Assembly (NCBI GenBank): GCA_020850595.1
Contig: JADZEK010000106.1
Coordinates: 1 to 58,925, forward strand
Direction: 5' to 3'
From: Anaerolineales bacterium
GTDB lineage: Bacteria; Chloroflexota; Anaerolineae; Anaerolineales; UBA6663
DNA length: 58,925 bases
Shown here: piece after piece, positions 1 to 8,986 of the stretch
Position numbering within the stretch: position 1 is the first letter of the stretch
Layout: every line of letters starts with the position of its first letter
The notes under the pieces: model-generated
The model's database searches: none
What the model was told of the DNA's origin: nothing
Seen by the model: the letters and a program-made list of their open reading frames with translations, nothing else
Program-made: the position numbers and the translations under genes

Positions 1-284
1 CGCACCGAGATTTTAGGGCAAGCACGTCACACACTCCCTCGGGTTCGTCTGCCGAGCAGACCGTCCCAAGCGGGCGAATGCGAGCAGGGCGATCAGACAC
101 AACGGGCGAGCTTGCCGGTCAGGTCGCCGTGCGACCAGCGGCGGCTCAATGCTCTCGCGATCGGCCCTAACGTCTTGGCCCCGATAGACGCTCCTGCTCA
201 GCCGGCTCAGGAGGAGTCTACCGCCCGGCGCGCGTGGCCGGTGATCGGAGAAGGAGGGAGGGGGATTTCAGCGCAGACGGCGCG

Positions 285-500
285 ACGCCAGACACATTCA
301 CGGGCTTGCTACAGCAGCCCATACGCGTACTCGGCGGCACTGTTCGCGGGGAGGAGCTAGCCAGACACGCTACGCGTCACGGGATTGAGTCCCATAGGCG
401 TACTCGGCAGCTCCGTTACCGGCTGGCGCTCAGACATGTCCTCGGGCTGGTAGCCCATAAGCGTACCCGAGGCCCGGCCGGTGGCACCCACCCCGCCAGC
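285..500. repeat. Three degenerate ~65-73-bp tandem repeats, each with a hairpin
   Basis: The core CCCATAnGCGTAC occurs at 318, 391 and 454, each preceded by AGACA about 30-35 bases upstream. Just before each core the DNA can fold. The arms are GGGC/GCCC in copy 1, GGGA/TCCC in copy 2 and GGGCT/AGCCC in copy 3, so the paired bases change together while the flank CCATAnGCGTAC stays. This covariation suggests a structured RNA or protein-bound repeat rather than chance. No known RNA family was recognised. Confidence 0.5.
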
Positions 501-680
501 AGACAGCGGGGAGAAATGCCCGACACACATTCGCAACAACCCGTTGCAGTGGGAGTTGGATGAGGACAACCCCAGCAATGCCAGAGGCAAGTGGTAGGGC
601 GACCGAGGCGTGAAAGTGATTGGGTTGTTGGTCGAGAGGTAGGCGTCCAAACCAGCAACGCCATGTTGATAGCAAGCGGT

Positions 681-700
681 GGCCGCTCAATTGAGCGGCC
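681..700. repeat. 20-bp perfect palindrome
   Basis: GGCCGCTC-AA/TT-GAGCGGCC is a perfect inverted repeat with no spacer, in a non-coding stretch. There is no T-tract, so it is more likely a protein-binding site or a mobile-repeat relic than a terminator. Confidence 0.5.
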
Positions 701-829
701 CTACATTTCAAGCGCCTGGGTTAAGGCTGGGGGGGTGGTGTTATCAGGTTTAACGGGTGACTTGGCACAAACGCATCCCCACCAGATACCAACAATTCAT
801 TTGACCCGCACTCGTCCCGGCTCCCGTAG

Positions 830-875
830 GGCCGCACACATCGCCCCGAACGCTCTTGTCGGGGATTGTGCGGCC
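830..875. terminator. Long hairpin beyond the feo operon
   Basis: GGCCGCACA pairs with TGTGCGGCC, and an inner CCCCGA pairs with TCGGGG, giving a long two-part stem about 30 bp past the stop of the last leftward iron gene. It lacks a clear U-tract, so termination is an inference from position. Confidence 0.45.
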
Positions 876-905
876 GGCGCGCGCTACCAACGGGCCGCCT
901 GTCTC

Positions 906-1166
906 TCACTCCTCCACCTGCGTCACCCGCCGCGGCGCCACCACATACCGCGTGCCCGGCCCCGCCAGCAAATTGCACTCGCTCCGCAGCGCGCACGCCC
1001 CGCACGGCGTCTCCGCCGCGCACACCCGCACCAGCCGCCCGCGCCGCACCAACGTCTCCAGCATCCCCTCCAGCACCCCCGGCGCAATGTCCAGCCGCCG
1101 GCTGATCTCCGCCGTCCCCAGCCCGCCCTCGCCCTCGGCCAGCAGCGCCAGCACCCGCGTCAGCAT
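906..1166 (-). CDS. feoC: FeoC-like winged-helix protein
   Basis: This 86-aa protein is the last gene of the iron operon and begins 4 bp after the FeoB permease gene ends. Residues 1-45 (LLAEGEGGLGTAEISRRL..) form a small winged-helix fold. The C-terminal part has a Cys cluster, C-x5-C-x2-C-x6-C, as in FeoC proteins that bind an Fe-S cluster and stabilise or sense for FeoB. The internal ATG at 1166 was chosen because the longer frame runs back into feoB. Position and cysteines make the assignment fairly firm; the regulatory role is inferred. Confidence 0.75.
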   Translation of the reverse strand: MLTRVLALLAEGEGGLGTAEISRRLDIAPGVLEGMLETLVRRGRLVRVCAAETPCGACALRSECNLLAGPGTRYVVAPRRVTQVEE

Positions 1167-1170
1167 CGCG

Positions 1171-2874
1171 TTACCCCAGCCCCACCAGCCGCCCGCCCTG
1201 ATAGACGATGAACGCCGCGCCCCACGCGATGGCCGTCTGGTAGGCCGCCGCCATCGCCGCCCACTGCCAACCAAACTCGTGCTTAATCGCCCCCAGCGTT
1301 GCCACGCACGGCACATACAACAGCACGAACACCAGCAGCGCCAACGCCGCCAGCGGCGTGTAATTTTGCCGCAGCGCCACGCTCAGCGCCGTATCCTCCG
1401 GCGCGGCGTCCGCCTGCGCGAAGCGCACGCCGGGGATGATGCTTAGCAGCGTCTTGCCCGCCGCCACGCTCGCCTCCACAAACCCCGCGCCGATGCCGGC
1501 TACCTCTTCCAGCACCGTCGGCGGCTCAACCGGCGGCTCAGCCGCCTCGCTCGCCCCGCCCACATAGATCTGGCTCAGCGTGCTCACCACGATCTCTTTC
1601 GCCGCGAACCCCGCGATCAGCGCGCCCGTCGCCTCCCACCGCCCAAACCCCAGCGGCGTAAACACCGGCGCAATCGCCGCGCTCACCTGCCCAAAATACG
1701 AGTCGCGCTGGTTGCTTACCCCCCACGGCAAATTCAGCAGCAGCCACAGCGCGACCGACACCCCCAAGATCACCGTACCCGCCTTGCGCACGAACGCGCG
1801 CGTGTGCTCCCAGGTGTGCAGCAGCAGCCCGCGCAGTGCCGGCCGCCGGTAAGGCGGCAGCTCCAGCACGAAGGCCGAGCCGCGGTCTGGCTTGAGCACC
1901 GTGCGCGTGAACAGCAGCCCCACCCCCAGCGCCGCGACAATCCCCACTGCGTACAACAGCCACACCAACGTCCCGGCCTGCGGTCCGAAGAACGCCAGCC
2001 CGAACACCAAATACACCGGCAGCCGCGCCGAGCACGACATCAGCGGCACCAGCAGCGCCGTCAGCAGCCGGTCGCGCCGCCCGGCCAGCGTGCGCGTGGC
2101 GTAAATAGCCGGCACCGCGCAGCCAAAGCCCAGCACCATTGGGATGAACGACTTGCCGTGCAGCCCCACCACGCGCATGAAGCGGTCCATCACGAACGCC
2201 GCGCGCGCCAGATAGCCCGAGTCCTCCAGCAGCGCCAGGAAGAAGAACAGCACCATCAGCCCGGGCACGAACACCAGCACGCCGCCCACGCCCGCCAGCG
2301 CCCCGTCAATCACCAGCGCCCGCAGCCAGCCCGGCGCGGCCGCGCTCGCCAGCAGCACCCCCAGCCAGCGCGCCACCGGCCCGTTGATGGCCGCATCCAC
2401 CCAATCTAAGAACGGGGCCGACACATCAATCACCAGCCGGAACACCACATACATCACTGCGAAGAAGATCGGCAGCCCCAGCCAGCGGTGCGTCACCACG
2501 TCATCAATGCGCTGCGAGAGCGCCACCCGGTCGCGCCGCGGTTGGCGCAGCACTTGCCGCGTCACCCCGCTGATGAAACCGTAGCGCCGGTCGGCCGTCA
2601 GAATGCCCACCTCGTCGCCGAGCGTGGCCTCCAGGTGCGCCGCCCGTTCGCGCGCCAGCTCCACGCACTCCGCGCCGCCCGGCCGTGCCGCGATCTGCGC
2701 CAGCACATCCGCCTCGGCCTCCAGCAGCTTCAGCGCCAGCCAGCGCGCGGGGTAGGGGGCCGTCTCCAGCCCGTGCGTATGAAACGCCGCCGCCAACCGG
2801 TCAATCTCCGCTTCCAGGTCGTGGCCGTAGTCCAGCCGGAAGCTGCCCGCCCGGCCGATCGTCGCCGCGCTCAA
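1171..2874 (-). CDS. feoB: Ferrous iron transporter FeoB, membrane permease part (split gene)
   Basis: This 567-aa polytopic membrane protein corresponds to the C-terminal part of FeoB. An N-terminal soluble helical region (about 1-130, the spacer that normally follows the G domain) precedes Gate and core motifs such as [15 protein letters not shown] and [19 protein letters not shown], in which conserved Cys residues lie in the Fe(II) path. The GTPase domain is absent and is supplied by the preceding gene, which overlaps by 4 bp (ATGA). The protein should take up Fe(II) across the inner membrane together with the separate GTPase. The split is real on the sequence: both halves have their own start and stop in different frames. 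Confidence 0.9.
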   Translation of the reverse strand: MSAATIGRAGSFRLDYGHDLEAEIDRLAAAFHTHGLETAPYPARWLALKLLEAEADVLAQIAARPGGAECVELARERAAHLEATLGDEVGILTADRRYGFISGVTRQVLRQPRRDRVALSQRIDDVVTHRWLGLPIFFAVMYVVFRLVIDVSAPFLDWVDAAINGPVARWLGVLLASAAAPGWLRALVIDGALAGVGGVLVFVPGLMVLFFFLALLEDSGYLARAAFVMDRFMRVVGLHGKSFIPMVLGFGCAVPAIYATRTLAGRRDRLLTALLVPLMSCSARLPVYLVFGLAFFGPQAGTLVWLLYAVGIVAALGVGLLFTRTVLKPDRGSAFVLELPPYRRPALRGLLLHTWEHTRAFVRKAGTVILGVSVALWLLLNLPWGVSNQRDSYFGQVSAAIAPVFTPLGFGRWEATGALIAGFAAKEIVVSTLSQIYVGGASEAAEPPVEPPTVLEEVAGIGAGFVEASVAAGKTLLSIIPGVRFAQADAAPEDTALSVALRQNYTPLAALALLVFVLLYVPCVATLGAIKHEFGWQWAAMAAAYQTAIAWGAAFIVYQGGRLVGLG

Positions 2875-3389
2875 GCCGCCGCCTCCCCCGTGGCCCGCCC
2901 GGCCCGCAGGATGTCGCCCACCAGCGCCTCCAGCCCCTGCCCGCGCCGCGCCGCCACCAGCCGCACCGGCGCGCCGCCCAACTGCTGCGCCAGCCCCGCC
3001 GTGTCAATCTCCATCTCATGCGCGGCCAACTCATCGGCCATGTTCAGCGCCACCACCACCGGCACGCCCAGCTCCAGCACCTGCACCGTCAGATACAGGT
3101 TGCGCTCCAGGTTCGTCGCGTCAATCACGTTCACCACCACATCGGGCCGTTCGCCCAAGATGAAGTCGCGGGCAATGATCTCCTCCGGCGAATACGCCGC
3201 CAGGCTGTACGTCCCCGGCAAATCCACCAGCCGCAGCTCGTGGCCCTGCCGCGCGCAGCGCCCCTCGCGCTTCGCCACCGTCTTCCCCGGCCAGTTGCCC
3301 GTGTGCTGGTGCATCCCCGTCAGCGCGTTGAAGATCGTGCTCTTCCCCGCGTTCGGGTTCCCCGCCAACGCCACCGTCAGTGTCGCCAT
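2871..3389 (-). CDS. feoB: FeoB GTPase domain as a separate protein
   Basis: This 172-aa soluble GTPase has FeoB-type G motifs: G1 GNPNAGKST (about 10-18), the switch region [10 protein letters not shown]3 DLPGTYS, G4 NMAD in place of the usual N/TKxD, and a short C-terminal tail. In most bacteria it is the N-terminal domain of FeoB; here it ends at a stop that overlaps the start of the permease gene (ATGA), implying translational coupling and complex formation. The gene follows feoA after a 163-bp gap containing a dispersed repeat. Confidence 0.9.
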   Translation of the reverse strand: MATLTVALAGNPNAGKSTIFNALTGMHQHTGNWPGKTVAKREGRCARQGHELRLVDLPGTYSLAAYSPEEIIARDFILGERPDVVVNVIDATNLERNLYLTVQVLELGVPVVVALNMADELAAHEMEIDTAGLAQQLGGAPVRLVAARRGQGLEALVGDILRAGRATGEAAA

Positions 3390-3502
3390 TCGCCCGCCTC
3401 AACCCCTCGTCTGTAATTTTCCCACTACCTCAATTGCGCTCGTGGGCCATGACCAACCCCCTCCGCCCCGCCTCACCCGCGCCGTCGTCCCCACGCTGCC
3501 CC

Positions 3503-3557
3503 CTTCGTGTCATTCGTGCCCATGCGTGCCCATTCGTGGCAAAAGTCCCCGCCTAAT
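3503..3557. repeat. Dispersed ATTCGTG-type repeat, copy 1
   Basis: Tandem degenerate units built around (C)ATTCGTGcc end in GGCAAAAGTCCCCGCCTA, of which the final CTA is the reverse of the feoA stop codon. The same end occurs at 6597, also directly after a leftward gene's stop. It is a 3'-UTR-located dispersed repeat. Confidence 0.6.
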
Positions 3558-3810
3558 CCTCCACCACCTCCGCCCGAATCTCCTCCGCTTCCTCCCGCCG
3601 CAAAGCCAGCTCATATCCCTTCACCCGGTAAGCCACCGGGTCGCCCAGCGGCGCCACATGCGTCACCCGCACCACCTCACCCTTCGTCAGCCCCAGCTCC
3701 ATATACCGGCGGCGCACCGCGCCCGTCCCCCCAATCGCCACAATCACCGCCGCCTGTCCCGGCCGCAGCTCCGTCAGCGTCACCACCCGCGGCGTTCGTT
3801 CGGCGCTCAT
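3553..3810 (-). CDS. feoA: FeoA iron transport protein
   Basis: This 85-aa SH3-like small protein is of the usual FeoA length. It contains the typical pattern L-x-ELRPGQ...VR-RYMELGL-x-GE-V-RV...DPVAYRVKGYELALRREEAEEI. FeoA binds FeoB on the cytoplasmic side and stimulates Fe(II) uptake. Its start overlaps the end of the DtxR-type regulator gene by 4 bp (ATGA), so it is the second cistron of the operon. Confidence 0.9.
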   Translation of the reverse strand: MSAERTPRVVTLTELRPGQAAVIVAIGGTGAVRRRYMELGLTKGEVVRVTHVAPLGDPVAYRVKGYELALRREEAEEIRAEVVED

Positions 3811-4484
3811 GCCGGCTTAGCCTCCGGCTGCACGCGGATCGTCGCCGCCAGGCTCGTGCCGATCACCTGCTCCGCGCCGCCCTCCAGTTGCAGCGTCAGC
3901 GGCCCCTGGCGCGGAGCCACCTCCGTCACCGTCACCGTCACCCCCGGCGCCAGCCCGCGCTTATGCAGGTACACCAGCACCTCCTCGCTCTCGTCCTCGA
4001 ACGCCGCCAGCCGCGCCGGCTGCCCCAGCGGCAGGTCGCTCAGCAGCGGCAAGGCCACCGCCGCTGCTCCGTCGCGTGGGATAGTGTTGCCCTGCGGGCA
4101 GGCCGCCGGGTAGCCCAGAAAGGCGTCCAGCGCCTCGCTCACCTCCGGCGCGGTGGCGTGCTCCAACTGGCAGGCCCAGGCGTGCACCCGCGCCCAGGGC
4201 AGCCCCAGTTGGTCGTGCAGCAGCACCTCCCACAGCCGCTCGCGCCGGATCACATCGTGCGCCAGTTGCCGGCCGTTGGGCGTCAGCACCACGCCCTTGT
4301 GGGGCAGGTGGCTCACCAGCCCGTCGCGGCCCAGGCGCTGCATCATCTCCCCCGCCGACACCGGCGAGACCGCCAGCCGCGCCGCCACGTGCGCAATTGG
4401 CACCGGCGCGCCCCCGCCCTCCAGGGCGGCCAAGGTCTTCAAGTACATTTCGACGCTTTCGCTGAGGCGGGGTTGGTTGGTCAT
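3807..4484 (-). CDS. DtxR/MntR-family metal-dependent repressor
   Basis: The N-terminal winged helix (RLSESVEMYLKTLAALE...VSAGEMMQRLGRDGLV) is followed by the DtxR dimerisation and metal-binding segment (LWEVLLHDQLGLPWARVHAWACQLEHA, with the C and H-x2-x-E-H type ligands). A C-terminal FeoA/SH3-like domain follows (about 145-225). It heads the feo operon and should repress it when Fe(II) or Mn(II) is sufficient. I chose the ATG at 4484. A longer frame opens with GTG at 4535, but a palindrome that looks like its operator (4515-4528) would then be coding. No clear Shine-Dalgarno is visible for any start. Confidence 0.8.
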   Translation of the reverse strand: MTNQPRLSESVEMYLKTLAALEGGGAPVPIAHVAARLAVSPVSAGEMMQRLGRDGLVSHLPHKGVVLTPNGRQLAHDVIRRERLWEVLLHDQLGLPWARVHAWACQLEHATAPEVSEALDAFLGYPAACPQGNTIPRDGAAAVALPLLSDLPLGQPARLAAFEDESEEVLVYLHKRGLAPGVTVTVTEVAPRQGPLTLQLEGGAEQVIGTSLAATIRVQPEAKPA

Positions 4485-4514
4485 CGTATGTAAGTTGAGC
4501 ATATCCAGATGGGC

Positions 4515-4528
4515 TAAGGTCGGCCTTA
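4515..4528. promoter_or_regulatory. Candidate DtxR-type operator of the feo operon
   Basis: TAAGGTCGGCCTTA is a 14-bp near-perfect palindrome (two central mismatches) just upstream of the chosen regulator start. Its spacing suits autoregulation, but it does not match the classical IdeR box exactly. Confidence 0.4.
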
Positions 4529-4636
4529 TCATCACACGCCCGGCACGGCCGCGTAACCGTGATAAGTCATCGCTTTTGTGTGATTTCCGTCACTGAGGGG
4601 CTTTAGGCCGCCGGTTGGCCTGGGGGCGCTCGCGGC

Positions 4637-6367
4637 CTACCCGCCGCTCACGCAAACGCGGTCACGGCCATCCCGTTTAGCCTGATAAAGGGCGCTGTCG
4701 GCGGCGTTGATCAAAACCGCGCTGTTACTGCCATGCTCGGGAAAAGTCGCCACCCCCAGCGACACCGTCACCGGCTCTAGCAGCTGCCCGCCGTACGGCG
4801 TCCGCAGGGCGTGAATGCCCGCGCGCAGCGCCTCCGCCCGCTGTCGGCTTATTTCCTGTGTCGCTTCCGGCAAGATGATGATGAACTCCTCCCCGCCATA
4901 GCGGCAGGCCATATCGCCGCCGCGGATGCCGGCGCGCAGATAGTTGCCCACCGCCCGCAGCAGGGCGTCTCCCGCCACATGCCCATAGCTGTCGTTGAAC
5001 GGCTTGAAGTGATCAATATCCAGCATAATCACGCTCAACGGGCTGCCCTTGCGCGCTGCCCGCTGGAGCTCACGCTCCAACGTTTCCTCCAGGTAGCGCC
5101 GGTTGAACAGCCCGGTAAGCCCGTCTCGAATCGCTTGGCTGCGCAGCGTCTCGCGCAGCACCACATTCCCCAGCGCCAGGGCCAGTTGTTCGCCGACAGC
5201 GCTGGCGCGCGCCGTCCATTGGTCTAAGCCGGCGGCGCTCGTCTGCGCCGCCGGCCCGGTCGCCGCGCCCTCCCACAGATGCAAGATGCCCAGCACGTCG
5301 CCTTGCGCCCGCATGGGCACGCACACGTAACCAGCCGCGACCGGCGGGTGCACATGCCCGCAGACCAGGCCGCTGCCCATGTCGCGCACCACATGCGTCT
5401 GTCCGCGCCGGTGCGCCCAGCATGCCTCTGGTCGGAAAACCCGGCTGAGGGGCGGCAGGGCCGGCTCACCCCAATGCGCCACCGCCTCCAGCTCGTGGCC
5501 CGCCGCGCCATACACAAACAGGGCGCCGGGCGTGGCCGGAAAGAGCCGCGGCGCCACCTGCCCGAAGCTGCGGTAAGCCTCCTCCGCCGTGGCAGACGCC
5601 TCCAGCAAGCCCGACAACTCGGCCAGCAGCCCCAGGTCTTGGTTGCGCTGTTCCAGCTCCACCACCGATGCGTGCAGGCTCGCATTGGCCGTCTGCACGG
5701 CGTGCATCGCCGCGCTCAAGCGCCGCTCGTCTTCGGCCAGCGCGCGGGCCTGCCGTTCAATCTGCTCCAGGTTACGTTGCCGGATAATGGCCGCGATCAC
5801 CACCAGCCCCCCGGCCGTCAACGTGAAGAATAACGCAGTGATCAGCTTGCCGTTGGAAATGCCCGCCGTCTGCCGCAGCAGCACCAGCCCCAGCAGCGAC
5901 GCCGCAAAGACCCCCGCCGTTATCCGCGGCGAGAGGAACAGGCCGCTGAGCAGCCCGCCCAGCGTCAAGAACGCCAGCAACAGGGGCTCTTGCGGGTTGG
6001 CGAGCAGCGCCGCAAACGTTGCGCCCAGCGTCGTCGCCACGGCCAGCCCGGCCGCCAACTGCGTGTGGGTCGTGCGGCTTAAGCCATAGCAGACCGCCAG
6101 CAGCAGCACCTCCGCGGCCAGTTCCGCGGCCAGCGTTGCGCGCGCTGAGGCCGTCGCGACCGGGATCACCCCCAGCCACAACAGCATCAGCGCCAGGCTG
6201 CTCATGGGCAGCAAGATCAGCAGCAGCGCCGTCAGCAGGCGCGCCTGCCGGCGGCGTTCCGGCTCCACAATCGAGGCGGCTGGCTCGATCAGCCGGCGCG
6301 CCATCTGGGCCGGGTGCCATCGCAGCAGCCGGGATGATTCTTGCCGCGCTGTGTCCTGTGGCGTCAC
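4637..6367 (-). CDS. Membrane-bound GAF-GGDEF diguanylate cyclase
   Basis: This 576-aa protein should make c-di-GMP. Residues about 40-190 form five or six membrane helices, about 195-245 a coiled coil, about 245-400 a GAF-like sensor and about 415-570 the GGDEF domain. The active site CRYGGEEF is intact, and an inhibitory-site motif RGGD sits five residues upstream, so both catalysis and product inhibition are expected. The domain begins with the usual RDGLTGLFNRRYLEE and contains DIDHFKPFNDSYGH. The GTG start has a GAGAGGG site. It is a single gene with no obvious operon partner. Confidence 0.92.
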   Translation of the reverse strand: MTPQDTARQESSRLLRWHPAQMARRLIEPAASIVEPERRRQARLLTALLLILLPMSSLALMLLWLGVIPVATASARATLAAELAAEVLLLAVCYGLSRTTHTQLAAGLAVATTLGATFAALLANPQEPLLLAFLTLGGLLSGLFLSPRITAGVFAASLLGLVLLRQTAGISNGKLITALFFTLTAGGLVVIAAIIRQRNLEQIERQARALAEDERRLSAAMHAVQTANASLHASVVELEQRNQDLGLLAELSGLLEASATAEEAYRSFGQVAPRLFPATPGALFVYGAAGHELEAVAHWGEPALPPLSRVFRPEACWAHRRGQTHVVRDMGSGLVCGHVHPPVAAGYVCVPMRAQGDVLGILHLWEGAATGPAAQTSAAGLDQWTARASAVGEQLALALGNVVLRETLRSQAIRDGLTGLFNRRYLEETLERELQRAARKGSPLSVIMLDIDHFKPFNDSYGHVAGDALLRAVGNYLRAGIRGGDMACRYGGEEFIIILPEATQEISRQRAEALRAGIHALRTPYGGQLLEPVTVSLGVATFPEHGSNSAVLINAADSALYQAKRDGRDRVCVSGG

Positions 6368-6514
6368 AAGCCCTCTCTACCGTGCCCGCCCGGCGCCCAC
6401 GCCTGAACAGGCCTCAGGTCTGGCGCGCTGGCGCCCGGCCGGCCTGCCGGCTGCCCCGCCTCACGCGCCCCGCCGCCAGGCCGTGCCCAGCCCCTCCACC
6501 CCCGCGCTACCCCC

Positions 6515-6597
6515 AATTCGTGTAATTCGTGATCATTCGTGGCAAAGGTTTTCGTCTTTCCACCGTTCGTGCCCATTCGTGGCAAAAGTCTCCGCCT
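6515..6597. repeat. Dispersed ATTCGTG-type repeat, copy 2
   Basis: The same units as at 3503-3557 occur here: several (C)ATTCGTG elements followed by GGCAAAAGTCTCCGCCTA, which again ends on the stop codon of the leftward gene (PLP decarboxylase). The pair implies a repeat family that settles at or just after stop codons. Confidence 0.6.
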
Positions 6598-7990
6598 ACC
6601 CCCGCGCCAGCCGCGTCAGCGTCTTCACCAGCTGCTCTGCATCCGCCTCCGTCGTCGCCCACGACGACACACTAATGCGCATCGCCGTTCGCCCATGCCA
6701 CACCGTCGTCCCTGCCCAGCCTGTCCCTTCCATCTGCAACTCGCGCATCACCCGCCGCGTGTCCTCCGCCTCCCCGAACGACACCAGCACCTGATTCAGT
6801 GCCACCTCATTCAGCACCTCAAACCCCGCCGCCCGCAGCCCCTCCGCCAGCCGCGCCGCCAGTTGGCAGCAGCGCTCAATCATCTCCGCCAGCCCGTCTC
6901 GCCCCAGCGTGCGCAAGGCCGCCCAGACCTCAATCCCCCGCGCCCGGCGCGACATCTCCGGCGTGTACTCCATCGGCACGCGCTCATCGCCCGCCAGCAG
7001 GTACGCCGCCTGGTTGTGGCTCATCGCCCCGCGCAAATCCGCCGCGCGCCGCGTGAACGCCAGCCCGCTGTCGTAGGGCACATTCAGCCACTTGTGCGCA
7101 TCCGTCGCCCATGAATCCGCCTCAGCATAGCCCGCCATCAAATGCGCCCGCCCCGGAGCCGCCGCCGCCCATAACCCGAACGCCCCATCCACATGCACCC
7201 ACGCCCCCGCCGCCCGAGCGCGGGCAATAATCGCCTCCGCCGGGTCAAATGCTCCGTTGTTCACGTTCCCCGCCTGAATACACACAACGGTCGTGTCGGT
7301 CAGCGCCGGCAGCGCCTCCGCCCGCATCCGCCCCTCGCCGTCCACCGGCGCGCGCACCACCCGCTCGCGGCCCAGGCCCAGCAGGCCCAGCGCCTTCAGC
7401 AAACTCACATGCACTTCCTCGCCCACCACCACCGTCAGCGGCGGCGCCCCAAACAACCCCTGCGCCTCTACGTCCCAGCCTTTACGCCGCAGCAGCGCAT
7501 GCCGCGCCGCTGCCAGCCCCGCGAAGTTCGCCATCGTCGCGCCCGTCACAAAGCCGCCGCCCGCCTCGGCCGGCAGCCCCAGCGCCTGCACCAGCCAGCC
7601 CAGCGCCACCTGCTCCAGCTTCGCCGCCACCGGCGAGCCGAGCGCCGGCCCGCCGTTCTGGTCCCACGCCGTCGCCAGCCAGTTGGCCGCCACCGTCACC
7701 GGCAGCGACCCGCCGGTCACGAACCCAAAATAGCGCTGCCCCGCCGAAGCCACCGTCGCCGGCGAACCGGCCTCATCCAGCAGCGCCAGCGTCGCGCGCG
7801 CGTCCTGCGGCGTGGCGGGCAGCGGCTCGTCAAACGCGCTCAGCCCCGCCAGCGCCGCCGCCGTCGGAAACACCGCCCGCGCCTCCAGCCCCGCCAGGTA
7901 ACGCTCCGCCCGCCCCGCCGCCTCGCGCAGCAAATCCGCGGCGCCAAACTCCGCCGCCGCCGCCGTTGCCGCGCTGTCGCTGTTCGTCAT
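6596..7990 (-). CDS. PLP-dependent amino-acid decarboxylase family protein
   Basis: This 464-aa group II decarboxylase-type enzyme (aromatic-L-amino-acid, glutamate or tyrosine decarboxylase superfamily) has the lysine that binds PLP in DSWATDAHKWLNVPYD and the cofactor-contacting Asp in WVHVDGAFG, with VTGATMANFAGL near the phosphate site. It should decarboxylate an amino acid or act as a related lyase; the substrate cannot be told. The start has AGAGGAG five bases upstream. It stands alone, divergent from the rraA-like gene. Confidence 0.88.
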   Translation of the reverse strand: MTNSDSAATAAAAEFGAADLLREAAGRAERYLAGLEARAVFPTAAALAGLSAFDEPLPATPQDARATLALLDEAGSPATVASAGQRYFGFVTGGSLPVTVAANWLATAWDQNGGPALGSPVAAKLEQVALGWLVQALGLPAEAGGGFVTGATMANFAGLAAARHALLRRKGWDVEAQGLFGAPPLTVVVGEEVHVSLLKALGLLGLGRERVVRAPVDGEGRMRAEALPALTDTTVVCIQAGNVNNGAFDPAEAIIARARAAGAWVHVDGAFGLWAAAAPGRAHLMAGYAEADSWATDAHKWLNVPYDSGLAFTRRAADLRGAMSHNQAAYLLAGDERVPMEYTPEMSRRARGIEVWAALRTLGRDGLAEMIERCCQLAARLAEGLRAAGFEVLNEVALNQVLVSFGEAEDTRRVMRELQMEGTGWAGTTVWHGRTAMRISVSSWATTEADAEQLVKTLTRLARG

Positions 7991-8210
7991 CGTTGCTCCT
8001 CTCGCTCGCCCGTCACCGCCCGCGTTGACTCCCCGCCCGGCACTTTAATTCGCCCCCCGCAATCCGTCAACCGCGCCCGCCCTGCCGGTTCCTTGTGACG
8101 AAGCGCCTGCCGCGCCCCAATCGTCCCCCGAGTCTCTGAGCGCTTGCCCGCCTCCCCTCCGCCCCCTTTCCGCGTATACTCTCCGCCTCCCACTACCTCA
8201 GGAGCCAGCC

Positions 8211-8891
8211 ATGCCACTCACCGCCGCCCAAATCGCCGCCCTGCGCGCCATAGATACTCCCACCATCTGCAACGCCATCGAGAGCTTCAATGTCCGCGGC
8301 CGCCTCGAAGGCTTTACCGGCCTCGATATCCGCTGCCTCCTCCCCGGCCAGGGCTACATGGTCGGCTACGCCGTCACCCTCACGGCCGACGCTTCCACCC
8401 CCGACGGCCGGCAAGACCCCGCCGTCTGGCGCGCCTGGCTTGAAGCCATGGCCGCCTCCCCGCAGCCCGTCGTCCTCATCATGCAGGATGTCGGCCCCCA
8501 GCCGCGCAAGAGCGCCCACTTCGGCGAAGTCATGGGCACCCTTGCCCGCCGCCTCGGCGCCGTCGGTGTCGTCACCAACGGCGGCGTCCGCGACCTGGAC
8601 GAAGTGCGCCGCCTCGGCCTGCACTACTTCGCCGCCGGCGCCGTCCCCTCTCACGGCCAGCCCCGCCTGCTGTCCGTCGGCCAACCCGTGCAGGTAGACG
8701 GCGTCACCTTCCAGCCCGGCGACCTCGTGCACGGCGATCTCAACGGCCTCACCGTTATCCCGGCCGCCATCGCCGCCCAGGTCGCCGCCGCTGCCGACCT
8801 CGTCCGCGCCGACGAAGCCGAGCTACTGGCCTACATCCAAAGCCCGGCCTTCAGCATTGCCGGCTTCATGGCCCGCAAGTTTTCACACTAA
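8211..8891 (+). CDS. RraA-like / HMG aldolase-family protein
   Basis: This 226-aa protein of the RraA/menG fold has the family signature GVVTNGGVRDLDEVRRLGLHYFA, with the Arg-Asp metal and substrate residues, and DLVHGDLNGLTVIP. Relatives are class II oxaloacetate or 4-hydroxy-4-methyl-2-oxoglutarate aldolases, or RNase E inhibitors in proteobacteria; an aldolase or decarboxylase role is more likely here. The ATG follows CAGGAG. It converges with the lipoprotein gene at a shared terminator. Confidence 0.8.
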   Translation: MPLTAAQIAALRAIDTPTICNAIESFNVRGRLEGFTGLDIRCLLPGQGYMVGYAVTLTADASTPDGRQDPAVWRAWLEAMAASPQPVVLIMQDVGPQPRKSAHFGEVMGTLARRLGAVGVVTNGGVRDLDEVRRLGLHYFAAGAVPSHGQPRLLSVGQPVQVDGVTFQPGDLVHGDLNGLTVIPAAIAAQVAAAADLVRADEAELLAYIQSPAFSIAGFMARKFSH

Positions 8892-8927
8892 GGACTACCG
8901 CCCCGCGCGGCCCAGCCGGCTTAAAGG

Positions 8928-8957
8928 CACCGGGCGGACCATTTGGTCCGCCCGGTG
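8928..8957. terminator. Bidirectional terminator
   Basis: A perfect 14-bp stem (CACCGGGCGGACCA / TGGTCCGCCCGGTG) with a 2-base loop lies between two convergent genes and can stop transcription from both sides. Confidence 0.7.
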
Positions 8958-8986
8958 TGTTGTCCGGCCGGTCGCCGCCGCTTCGC

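Larger units (their letters stand above)
1..905. other. Intergenic region, no credible gene
   Basis: No reading frame here has a ribosome site, a recognisable domain or a plausible composition; the overlapping Arg/Pro-rich frames look like shadows of GC-rich DNA. It contains three degenerate tandem repeats with hairpins (285-500), a 20-bp perfect palindrome (681-700) and a long hairpin (830-875) just beyond the end of the leftward iron operon. These are listed separately. Confidence 0.6.

Noticed and set aside
591..1446. Several long Arg/Pro/His-rich frames on the plus strand
   Set aside because: They overlap each other and the complement of feoC/feoB, have no ribosome sites and have the composition of GC-rich antisense frames.
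2488..4493. Plus-strand frames of 240-541 codons
   Set aside because: They are complementary to the feo operon, whose proteins have clear motifs.
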